Origin: Geobacteraceae bacterium GWC2_55_20
Lineage (GTDB): Bacteria > Desulfobacterota > Desulfuromonadia > Geobacterales > Pseudopelobacteraceae
Direction: 5' to 3'
Assembly: GCA_001802125.1 (NCBI GenBank)
Contig: MGZK01000100.1
Location: forward strand, 1-50,103
DNA: 50,103 nucleotides
In this document: positions 9,535 to 16,411 of the stretch, in pieces
Position numbering within the stretch: position 1 is the stretch's first letter
Layout: the number at the start of each line of letters is the position of its first letter
The notes under the pieces: generated by a model
Databases searched by the model: none
What the model saw: the letters and a program-made list of their open reading frames with translations, nothing else
What the model was told of the DNA's origin: nothing
Made by a program: the position numbers and the translations under genes

Positions 9535-10371
9535 TCAGAGCCTTATTTCCCCGCTGAAAACCTCGACCGCCGGACCGGTCATGTAGATGTTACCGTCCTC
9601 GGCCCATTCCATTTCGAGATCGCCACCGGAGAGGTGGTTAAGGATTCTCTTCTCGGTCAGGCCGTTCAGCACGCAGGCAGCGGTAACCGCGCTGGAACCG
9701 GTGCCGCAGGCCAGGGTTTCGCCGGCGCCGCGTTCCCAGGTGCGCTGGCGGATCTCGGTGCGTGAAATGATCTGGATGAACTCGACATTGGTGCGACGCG
9801 GGAACAGCGGGTTGTTCTCGATCAGCGGGCCATAGGTGGCAACCGGGAAATTTTCGACGTCATCGACAAAGATGACGCAGTGCGGGTTGCCCATCGAGGC
9901 GCAGGTGATCATGAAAGTGCGATCCAGCACGTCAAGCTCTTCGGATACAACCTGGGCGGATGGATCACCAGTCATCGGTATCTCTCCACGGGTAAGACGC
10001 GGCGGCCCCATGTTGACACGCACCTTTTCTACCTTGCCGTCGGCGCCGGTAAAGAGCTGCAGCGTCAGGATTCCTGCGCCGGTCTCGGCTGTGATTTCAT
10101 TTTTCGAAACGATGCCATGGTCAAAAGCGTATTTTGCAACGCAGCGGATGCCGTTGCCGCACATCTCCGATTCGGAACCGTCCGAGTTGAACATCCGCAT
10201 GCGTACGTCGGCAACATTCGAAGGCATGATCAGGATCAGTCCGTCCGAGCCGATGCCGAAGTTGCGGTTCGAAACCTGTATCGCGGTCTGCTGCGGATTT
10301 TCGACGGTTTCATCAAAACAGTTCACGTAGACGTAGTCGTTGCCGGCACCCTGCATCTTGGTAAATTTCAT
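9535..10371 (-). CDS. dapF: Diaminopimelate epimerase
   Basis: Cofactor-independent racemase that converts LL- to meso-diaminopimelate for lysine and peptidoglycan synthesis. Length 278 is standard. Both active-site cysteines are present: C71 in EMCGNGIRC and C222 in LACGTGSSA. The N-terminal KMQGAGNDY and SDGLI signatures are also visible. The start at ATG 10371 follows a good AAGGGGA ribosome site. It is the first gene of the minus-strand array leading into the gsp and nuo genes, and borders the accessory island on its other side. Confidence 0.97.
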   Translation of the reverse strand: MKFTKMQGAGNDYVYVNCFDETVENPQQTAIQVSNRNFGIGSDGLILIMPSNVADVRMRMFNSDGSESEMCGNGIRCVAKYAFDHGIVSKNEITAETGAGILTLQLFTGADGKVEKVRVNMGPPRLTRGEIPMTGDPSAQVVSEELDVLDRTFMITCASMGNPHCVIFVDDVENFPVATYGPLIENNPLFPRRTNVEFIQIISRTEIRQRTWERGAGETLACGTGSSAVTAACVLNGLTEKRILNHLSGGDLEMEWAEDGNIYMTGPAVEVFSGEIRL

Positions 10372-10392
10372 CGTGTACTATCCCCTTGTTCG

Positions 10393-10419
10393 ATAATAAT
10401 TAATTTTGCAACATAGCAA
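10393..10419 (-). promoter_or_regulatory. Candidate sigma-70 promoter for dapF-gspCDEF
   Basis: On the minus strand, TTGCTA (10419-10414) and TATTAT (10398-10393) are separated by 15 bases, just ahead of the dapF ribosome site. The -10 matches 5 of 6 consensus bases and the -35 matches 4 of 6; the spacer is short. The position is right, but the call rests on consensus matching only. Confidence 0.35.
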
Positions 10420-10421
10420 AA

Positions 10422-10674
10422 ATGACACGTATCAACAAGCAGATTAATCGTGTAACGAACGCGTCTGACCAGCAACATGTCGCTCGATTTCTGCCAGACG
10501 GTTTGACTGGAATGACAAAGGTGCTTCCTACACTTGCACAACAAGAGGCAATATTTGTAGGCGAAGAAGCCTCGTTACCAGCGAGTTCGCATTCGTGACT
10601 TGCCAGACGAAAAACTTTCAAAGTCAGAAAGTGCCAAGTTTGCTGAGGGTTGCTCGGTGCCGAGGCTGTCGTGA
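10422..10674 (+). pseudogene. Remnant of a HerA-like (DUF87-type) ATPase, C-terminal fragment with frameshift
   Basis: Seen: plus-strand reading gives RINKQINRVTNASDQQHVAR, then FLPDGLTGMTKVLPTLAQQE and AIFVGEEASLPA, then a stop at 10596-10598. One base shifted near 10582 the reading continues VRIRDLPDEKLSKSESAKFA to a stop at 10672-10674. Together this resembles the C-terminal stretch of HerA/FtsK-like ATPases, where an R-V-x-N-x-x-D-Q block precedes LPTL-x-x-x-E-A-x-x-x-G-E. The N-terminal ATPase core is absent. Identification is from pattern memory, not a search. The overlapping minus-strand frame looks like a shadow. Confidence 0.5.
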
Positions 10675-10906
10675 TCATCGGCTATGACGTCACCATCGGC
10701 GCACAGTGTCACCCTGCATGGCTGCACCCTGGAAAACGGCTGCTTCATCGGCATGCAGGCCCTGGTCACCGATCTCCCCCCACACCCTGTGGGTCGGCTC
10801 TCCGGCCAGGTACACGCACGACCTGACTCCGGACGAAGTAGCCTGGCTGCAGAAATCAGCCGGCAATTATGTCAAATACGCCCTGCAGTATATCAACTAC
10901 AAATAA
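10668..10906 (+). pseudogene. Decayed gamma-carbonic anhydrase-like (left-handed beta-helix) gene fragment
   Basis: Seen: AVVIIGYDVTIG in one frame, then HSVTLHGCTLENGCFIGMQA in the next frame after one extra base near 10700, then an internal deletion. A third segment, LWVGSPARYTHDLTPDEVAW to YINYK, ends at TAA 10904-10906. These pieces match the order of the YrdA/CaiE/PaaY-type gamma-carbonic anhydrase family: hexapeptide turns, the IGM motif, a V-G-x-P-A-(R/K) strand and a C-terminal helix. The N-terminal third and part of the middle are missing, so no functional protein is made. It directly abuts the HerA-like fragment. Confidence 0.7.
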
Positions 10907-11023
10907 CAGACTAACCTCTTTCATAAAACAGCTTTCAACACCCCGCTTGACTATGCTATACACGAGTCACTTCTCCTAGAAATGCACCTTGGTTGTGTCC
11001 CCATAGCGGAGGTCTTACCGATA

Positions 11024-11983
11024 ATGAAATATGCCTACGAAGACCTCAGCCCGGAACAGTTTGAAAAACTTATAGTTCTGCTCTGCAAACGCCTGTTGGG
11101 GATATCAGTGCAAGGTTTCGCTAAGGGGCCCGATGGTGGCAAGGACGCCAAATTCGTCGGCACGGCAGAACTTTTCCCCAGCAAGTCGGCCCCATGGAGC
11201 GGGACAACCATTATCCAGGCCAAGCATACCAATGGTTACAACAAGCACTTCTTCGAAGCAGATTTTTTCAGCACCACCGGCAGCAGCAATACTATTGCCA
11301 AGGAAATCCCACGGATCAAGAGCCTGCGCGAAAAAAAGGAACTTGACCACTACATACTCTTTGCCAATCGCCGTCTGTCCGGAAATGCAGAGAGTGAAAT
11401 CAAGACCTATATTTCGGAACAGTGCAATATCCCTCAATCATCCCTTTATCTCTGCGATGTCGAACAGCTTGAGAACTGGTTGAAGGAGTTCCCTGACGTA
11501 CCTGAAATCGCCGGGATAGACCCGGTTGATTCGCCACTGATCGTCAGCCCCGATGAACTGGCCGAGGTTGTGCAGGCCCTGGCGAAAGAGATGGAGACTG
11601 TTCAAACGGCCTTCGACACACCTCCGACGCCACGAGTACCGTACGAGACAAAAAACAATCTGAACAATATGAGCACGGATTATGCGAAGGAGCAGCGCAA
11701 ACGTTTTCTGAAGGAAACCGCCCAGATCCAGCGATTTCTCGCCGCTCCGGAAAACATGGAGCTTATGCGGCGTTATGAATCGGTAGTGGACGAGTTCCAA
11801 CTGAAGATTACTGCCAAGCGCAAAGACTACCAGACTTTTGACGACGTGATGAACTATCTGGCCGACCTCCTCTTCAGCCGTGACCCGATCCTGCGGCAAA
11901 ACCGGCGATTGACCAGGGCCGTGCTCTTCTACATGTACTGGAACTGCGATATCGGAAAGAACGAAGATGCTGAAACCGTCTAA
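11024..11983 (+). CDS. ABC-three-component system first protein: Mrr-like restriction nuclease domain plus helical C-terminus
   Basis: About 319 residues from ATG 11024, chosen because GGAGG lies 11 bases upstream; the in-frame ATG at 10982 lacks a ribosome site. The N-terminal half carries a PD-(D/E)xK-type pattern: LSPEQFEKLIVLLCKRLLG, then GPDGGKDAKF (acidic metal ligand) and TIIQAKHT (the Q-x-K variant of E-x-K used by Mrr-like nucleases). The C-terminal half (about 180-319) is helical and is probably the family-specific domain that contacts the middle component. Known: ABC-3C systems pair such effectors with a small middle component and a DUF2326 ATPase. Both follow here with overlapping frames, which supports the call. 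Anti-phage activity is inferred. Confidence 0.8.
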   Translation: MKYAYEDLSPEQFEKLIVLLCKRLLGISVQGFAKGPDGGKDAKFVGTAELFPSKSAPWSGTTIIQAKHTNGYNKHFFEADFFSTTGSSNTIAKEIPRIKSLREKKELDHYILFANRRLSGNAESEIKTYISEQCNIPQSSLYLCDVEQLENWLKEFPDVPEIAGIDPVDSPLIVSPDELAEVVQALAKEMETVQTAFDTPPTPRVPYETKNNLNNMSTDYAKEQRKRFLKETAQIQRFLAAPENMELMRRYESVVDEFQLKITAKRKDYQTFDDVMNYLADLLFSRDPILRQNRRLTRAVLFYMYWNCDIGKNEDAETV

Positions 11984-12215
11984 ACATTCCCATCCCGACC
12001 GTACGCTGGTTTACACTGCGTATCTACTGCTCAAGCGCCTTAAACAGCAGCGGGTGGATGAATACGGCTCCCTGTACAAATTCGCCAAGAAATATGTTAA
12101 TGGTGGCGATGTCCTCTTCTTGCCGGCGTTGAGTTTTCTCTACCTTACGGGGCTGGTCGAATACCGTTCAAAGATCGATTCCATCGAATATGTAGGCCCG
12201 AATGAAGCTCTCTAG
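11967..12215 (+). CDS. ABC-three-component system small middle component
   Basis: An 82-residue product. Its ATG (11967) lies 17 bases inside the end of the upstream nuclease gene and its stop overlaps the start of the ATPase gene, so all three are translationally coupled. The sequence (KHSHPDRTLVYTAYLLLKRL ... EYGSLYKFAKKYVNGG ... LPALSFLYLTGLVEYRSKID) looks like a compact helical/winged-helix protein, with a typical LSFLYLTGLVEY recognition-type helix. This fits the middle-component families (MC6-like, from memory) of ABC-3C systems, thought to bridge ATPase and effector. Confidence 0.75.
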   Translation: MLKPSKHSHPDRTLVYTAYLLLKRLKQQRVDEYGSLYKFAKKYVNGGDVLFLPALSFLYLTGLVEYRSKIDSIEYVGPNEAL

Positions 12216-13998
12216 GATCTATACCAACAAACCGGATATCTTCGAACCGGTGGACTTTGTCTCCGGCCTGAACGTGGTGCTGGCCGAAATACGTCTGCCC
12301 GAAAACAAGAAGAAGGATACCCACAGTTTAGGCAAGTCCACCCTTGCTCGACTGATCGATTTTTGTCTGCTCTCCTCCCGCAATAAGCATTTCTTCCTTT
12401 TCAAGCATATCGACCTGTTCAAAGAATTCACCTTTTTCATTGAGCTGGAGCTGCTGGATGGCAGCTACGTTACCGTACGACGCGGTGTCGAAGAGGCAAC
12501 CAAGATAAGCTTCAAAAAACATGCAACCCGCGGGCAGGACTTTACCGAATTGCGTGATTCCGATTGGGACCATCCGGACATGCCTTTCGAGCGGGCGAAG
12601 ATCCTGCTTGACGGCCTGCTCGATCTGCAAGCCGTCAAGCCTTGGCACTACCGTTCCGGCTTGGGGTACCTGTTACGATCGCAGGACGACTTTGGCGATG
12701 TCTTCCATCTGAAGAACTTTTCCGGAAATCACGCCGACTGGAAACCCTACCTTGCCCATCTGCTCGGGTTCGACGCGCAGCTCGTTGCCAAACATTACAG
12801 AAAAGAGTGTGAACTGGAGGCAAAGAAGAATGACTCCCAGGTCATAAAGAATGAGTTGGCCGGAGCGTTTGAGGACATCAGCAAGGTGGAAGGGATGCTG
12901 CTGCTGAAGCAAACCGATGCCGACAAGAAGCAAAGACTCCTCGATTCCTTTGATTTCCGCACCCAGGACAAAGACAAGACCAGGCAATTGGTCGATGAGA
13001 TCGACGAACGGATTGCCAGACTCAATTCCGAACGCTATTCGCTAACCCAGAACAAGAAAAAGATCCTCGTTTCTCTGGAAGAGGATCAGATCATGTTCGA
13101 CCCCGACGAGGCGGAGCGGCTCTTCCGGGAGGCGGATGTTCTTTTCCAGGGCCAGATCAAGCGGGATTTTCAGCAATTGATCACCTTCAACCGGGCCATC
13201 ACAGACGAGCGCAGGACCTACCTCATAGAGGAGCGCGCCGAGATCGAGAGCGAACTCAAGTTGATCAACACCGAGCTGAACGAATTGGGCAAGCGCCGCG
13301 CCGCAGGACTTTCCTTTCTCAGCGGTACCGACGTGTTCAGCAAGTATAAGCTGGTGTCCAACGAGATGGTTACCCTGAAGGCCGATATTAAGTCGATGGA
13401 GAGACAACGCGAATTTCTGTTACGGCTACAAGAGTTGAAAAAGGAAATCCGGGTACTGGCGGATGAGCGCGACCAACTGCAAACCCAGATCGAACAGGAC
13501 GTGGAGAAGAAGAATTCCGATTCAAAGAGCCTGTTCTCCTCCATTCGGCTCCATTTCAGCGAGATCATTGAGGAGGTCATCGACCGCAAGGCCCTGCTCA
13601 GCGTCGCCCCAAACAAGGATGGACATCTTGTGTTCGAGGCCGATATTCTGGATGAGTCGGGCAACGCCACCAGTCAGGGGCTAGGGCATACCTACAAGAA
13701 GCTCCTTTGTATTGCCTTTGACATGGCACTGGTGCGCGCCCATCTGGATGTGCGCTTCCCTCGCTTCATTTTCCATGATGGTGTATTCGAGTCACTGGAT
13801 GACCGCAAGAAAGAGAACCTGCTTGGTGTTATCCGCAGGTATGCGGATATGGGGATTCAGCATGTCATCACCCTGATCGATTCCGACCTGCCCGCGCATG
13901 CGATGGCGGAGTTGCCGGTATTTGATGAGGCGGAGATTGTGGTGCGATTACATGATGAGAATGAGAGTGGAAAGTTGTTTAAGATGAAGGGATGGTAG
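12202..13998 (+). CDS. ABC-three-component system SMC/RecN-like ATPase (DUF2326)
   Basis: A 598-residue ABC ATPase with split nucleotide-binding lobes around a long coiled coil. The N-terminal lobe has the P-loop end SLGKST (42-47). A Lys/Glu-rich coiled coil spans roughly 190-460. The C-terminal lobe has SQGLGHTYKKLLCIAFDMAL (signature/helical part) and a Walker B-like RFIFHDGVFESLDD (521-534), with HVITLIDSDLP after it. This is the layout of DUF2326 proteins. Known: these ATPases are the sensor/motor of ABC-3C conflict systems and probably recognise nucleic-acid structures. It is the last gene of the three-gene operon. Confidence 0.85.
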   Translation: MKLSRIYTNKPDIFEPVDFVSGLNVVLAEIRLPENKKKDTHSLGKSTLARLIDFCLLSSRNKHFFLFKHIDLFKEFTFFIELELLDGSYVTVRRGVEEATKISFKKHATRGQDFTELRDSDWDHPDMPFERAKILLDGLLDLQAVKPWHYRSGLGYLLRSQDDFGDVFHLKNFSGNHADWKPYLAHLLGFDAQLVAKHYRKECELEAKKNDSQVIKNELAGAFEDISKVEGMLLLKQTDADKKQRLLDSFDFRTQDKDKTRQLVDEIDERIARLNSERYSLTQNKKKILVSLEEDQIMFDPDEAERLFREADVLFQGQIKRDFQQLITFNRAITDERRTYLIEERAEIESELKLINTELNELGKRRAAGLSFLSGTDVFSKYKLVSNEMVTLKADIKSMERQREFLLRLQELKKEIRVLADERDQLQTQIEQDVEKKNSDSKSLFSSIRLHFSEIIEEVIDRKALLSVAPNKDGHLVFEADILDESGNATSQGLGHTYKKLLCIAFDMALVRAHLDVRFPRFIFHDGVFESLDDRKKENLLGVIRRYADMGIQHVITLIDSDLPAHAMAELPVFDEAEIVVRLHDENESGKLFKMKGW

Positions 13999-14045
13999 GG
14001 GTGTAAGGGCAAATGCGATTTTCAAACCTCAACAGCTGATTTTTA

Positions 14046-14075
14046 TTGACAAATATGCTGCATACAGTTTATTTA
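14046..14075 (+). promoter_or_regulatory. Candidate promoter upstream of the HD-phosphohydrolase unit
   Basis: A consensus TTGACA at 14046-14051 is followed, after 18 bases, by TATTTA at 14070-14075. The -35 is perfect but the -10 is weak (3 of 6). It lies about 210 bases before the first start codon, leaving a long AT-rich leader that contains the octamer repeat at 14194-14217. The 287-base gap 13999-14285 otherwise shows nothing coding. Confidence 0.3.
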
Positions 14076-14193
14076 TGTTCTGCTAGTTCCATGATCTTAT
14101 TGTAAATAGCTAGAACAAAAGAACTATTTAATTTCATGGTATATAAAATCCTCTAAAAATTATAGTTCAAATCTACCTTGGCATCCGCTGGGG

Positions 14194-14217
14194 TTTTTTT
14201 GTTTTTTTGTTTTTTTG
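14194..14217. repeat. Short tandem repeat (GTTTTTTT)x3
   Basis: Three tandem copies of an eight-base unit, one G followed by seven T, lie about 70 bases upstream of the start of the 131-aa gene. No hairpin precedes the T tracts that would make an ordinary terminator. Homopolymer octamer repeats of this type are prone to slipped-strand change, so it could modulate expression. It could equally be a chance low-complexity tract. Confidence 0.6.
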
Positions 14218-14285
14218 TTATACTTAAATTCAGGTCTGACACTCGTAGCCGATGGCGTCATTTAAATAATCTGAAGGAGGCCCAA

Positions 14286-14681
14286 ATGTTTATGCCTATG
14301 GCAGCAGAGGATGTTGTGGTCGGTATATTTAGGCAAATCAAACAGCATAATAAGGCCAAGCTCACCGCCGACAGAGAAACCCTCCACAAGATTTTTTACG
14401 ATATCAAAATTAAATACCCGGAAATTATGTCGGTATTTACTTTCAGGGAACGGGAACAATTCCCCGAAAGCTCTCAACTTGATCAAGCATTATCTAATTT
14501 GGATGCAGCTGGGCTTATCTCGCGGCAGAATTTCACGCCACGGTATTACTCTTTTGAAGACCCATTAGAACGAAGCTACAACAAATTTTCAAAGAAAATA
14601 CTGTCAGATGCAGGTATATATGAAGAGCAATTAGATAGAATTGCAGCTCAAATTGAACTTGTAGCTTGCGGCAAAGCATAA
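14286..14681 (+). CDS. Unrecognised 131-aa protein, probable winged-helix partner of the HD phosphohydrolase
   Basis: I do not recognise the family. The start at ATG 14286 is set by a strong AAGGAGG five bases upstream; an in-frame ATG at 14178 would add an implausible Phe-rich tail from the T-rich repeat. The protein is soluble and helical. The stretch SSQLDQALSNLDAAGLISRQ with PRYYSF after it looks like the last helices and wing of a winged-helix fold, and the N-terminal VVVGIFRQIKQHNKAKLTAD could be its first helix. Its TAA overlaps the next ATG by one base (TAATG), so the two proteins are coupled and probably act together. Base composition is AT-richer than the flanking genes, suggesting transfer. 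Confidence 0.75.
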   Translation: MFMPMAAEDVVVGIFRQIKQHNKAKLTADRETLHKIFYDIKIKYPEIMSVFTFREREQFPESSQLDQALSNLDAAGLISRQNFTPRYYSFEDPLERSYNKFSKKILSDAGIYEEQLDRIAAQIELVACGKA

Positions 14682-16258
14682 TGCCAGAAGCCGACAAGAC
14701 TGAGCTTGAAAGTTTTTTCGCCGGAATAGATGAGTTCGCACAAGAATACGCAGGTAATTCCCGCTATCACAGACGCCCTCCCAAAACATCCAAAATTATC
14801 CATGACCCCTTATGGGGAACAATTAAGCTTGAGCCATGGGAGGTTGCCTTGTTGGACCTCCCACTATTTCAACGTCTCCGTCAAATACATCAGACTTCCC
14901 TCGTTTCATATGTCTTCCCTGGATGTAGCCACACAAGATTTGAGCATACTCTCGGTGTCATTCAGCAGACACAGCGCCTTATTGACGCTGTAAACAAGCA
15001 ATATCCCCCAGATAAATGTAAATTTGAGCCAAGTACTATAAGGAATCTTCGTTTAGCGGCACTTTTTCATGATTGCGGCCATTCATGTTTTAGTCATATT
15101 AGTGAAGACCTGTACGAATCTTGCCCTGATATGGTGGCTTTTCTTAAATCTGAAACCTACCCCAAGTGCCACCCCCACGAAGCTTTAAGTTCTCTTATAC
15201 TAAAATCAAATCCGGTCAAAAAGTTTCTTACAGAACTCGAAAAAATTTATAGCGTTGAATTTGATGTCGATAAAATTGCCGCCTGGATTATTGGGCACAC
15301 AGCAGATGGCGGGCAAAAGAAGCATTATGAAACTCAGGTTATTAATGGACCTTTCGATGCTGACAAACTTGATTACATTTTTCGTGATGCTCATTACAGC
15401 GGTGTGCCAGTTGGGCTTGACCTTGACAGACTTTGGGCATCATGCATGGTTGACCGTACAGAAAGTGGCGACAAGGTATTAACACTCCACCAGGCAAGTG
15501 TAGCACCACTTGAGCAGATTTTATTCAGCAAGATCAACCTCTTTGCGATCGTTTATCAGCATCCTAAAGTAAGGGCCGCAGAGAAAATGTTCCAATCCAT
15601 AATTGAAAGTGCCAAAGAGAGTCCGGATCAAGTACATTTTGAGGTATCTGGTCGAAGGCTGGACTTAAACAAGGCGACTGACTATTTGTGGTTAACCGAT
15701 GAAGTGTTTTTTGCTGAGGCATTGCGCCGACCGCAAAGTGATCACCTGCACATAAGGCTTCACGATGTCAGATATCGCCGATTTCTTGTTAGGGCACTGA
15801 CAATCAGCAACGACACAGTTGGGGGCGATGACACAGTTGAGGGCTGCAAAGATGGCTATATACAATTGCGCAAACTCAATCAGAGAGGCGCGCAGTATTA
15901 TGAAGCAAAGCGCGCTATCGCAAGAGAGATTATAAAAACTGCTGGACTGGAAGAAAAGCTCGCAATTGCTGATGTATGGATTGATCTCCCCTCAGATCCG
16001 TCTTTCGGGGAAGCAGACAGAACGTTCGTGCGGACAGCGGACAACTCGTTGCGTAAAGTCAGTGATCTATTTCCTATACATTACTGGAGTGAGTTCTACC
16101 GTTTATATAAATGGCGAGGGCATGTTTTTTGTCCACAAGAATATCAGCAGAATATCCATGAAGCTTCGTTGGAAGTATTTAAACGAGAATTCGGTATTTT
16201 ATTTAAAAAATCTGCTGGAGAGTCATCTCATGTTCCTGACCCAAAAACTACGGCTTGA
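14681..16258 (+). CDS. HD-domain phosphohydrolase, YwfO/SAMHD1-like (COG1078 type)
   Basis: 525 residues from ATG 14681, which overlaps the stop of the small upstream gene. The HD metal-site series is complete: H84/H89 in CSHTRFEHTLGV, H130-D131 in ALFHDCGHSCFSH, and D226/D231 in FDADKLDYIFRD. The N-terminal HDPLWGTIKLEPWEVALLDL and LFQRLRQIHQ are typical of COG1078 proteins, and the C-terminus (LFPIHYWSEFYRLYKWRGHV) also follows that family. Known: relatives hydrolyse dNTPs or other phosphorylated nucleotides, and dNTPases can block phage by starving replication. Its place between an ABC-3C system and a type III restriction system suggests defence; this is inference. The region is visibly AT-rich compared with mod-res and the core genes. 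Confidence 0.85.
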   Translation: MPEADKTELESFFAGIDEFAQEYAGNSRYHRRPPKTSKIIHDPLWGTIKLEPWEVALLDLPLFQRLRQIHQTSLVSYVFPGCSHTRFEHTLGVIQQTQRLIDAVNKQYPPDKCKFEPSTIRNLRLAALFHDCGHSCFSHISEDLYESCPDMVAFLKSETYPKCHPHEALSSLILKSNPVKKFLTELEKIYSVEFDVDKIAAWIIGHTADGGQKKHYETQVINGPFDADKLDYIFRDAHYSGVPVGLDLDRLWASCMVDRTESGDKVLTLHQASVAPLEQILFSKINLFAIVYQHPKVRAAEKMFQSIIESAKESPDQVHFEVSGRRLDLNKATDYLWLTDEVFFAEALRRPQSDHLHIRLHDVRYRRFLVRALTISNDTVGGDDTVEGCKDGYIQLRKLNQRGAQYYEAKRAIAREIIKTAGLEEKLAIADVWIDLPSDPSFGEADRTFVRTADNSLRKVSDLFPIHYWSEFYRLYKWRGHVFCPQEYQQNIHEASLEVFKREFGILFKKSAGESSHVPDPKTTA

Positions 16259-16329
16259 GTTACTTTCTCATGACTTAGTACTTGCCGACCCCCCTCGACT
16301 AATACTCGCCACACTCCCCTCTTTTTAGC

Positions 16330-16357
16330 TGGCAATAATTTTTATCGTGCGTACAAT
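16330..16357 (+). promoter_or_regulatory. Candidate promoter for mod-res
   Basis: TGGCAA (16330-16335) and TACAAT (16352-16357) are separated by 16 bases, about 55 bases before the mod start. The -10 matches 5 of 6 consensus bases; the -35 is poor (3 of 6). It lies in the otherwise non-coding 153-base gap after the HD gene. Confidence 0.35.
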
Positions 16358-16411
16358 ACTGGCCCGTGGCGGACGCTACTGACCTTTCGCTTTCTACACC
16401 TATAAATTCAC

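Noticed and set aside
10400-10678. Minus-strand open frame of 92 codons upstream of dapF
   Set aside because: The plus strand reads as a HerA-like C-terminus; the minus frame has no family-like features.
14194-14217. T tracts as a rho-independent terminator for the ABC-3C operon
   Set aside because: No GC-rich hairpin immediately precedes the T tracts.
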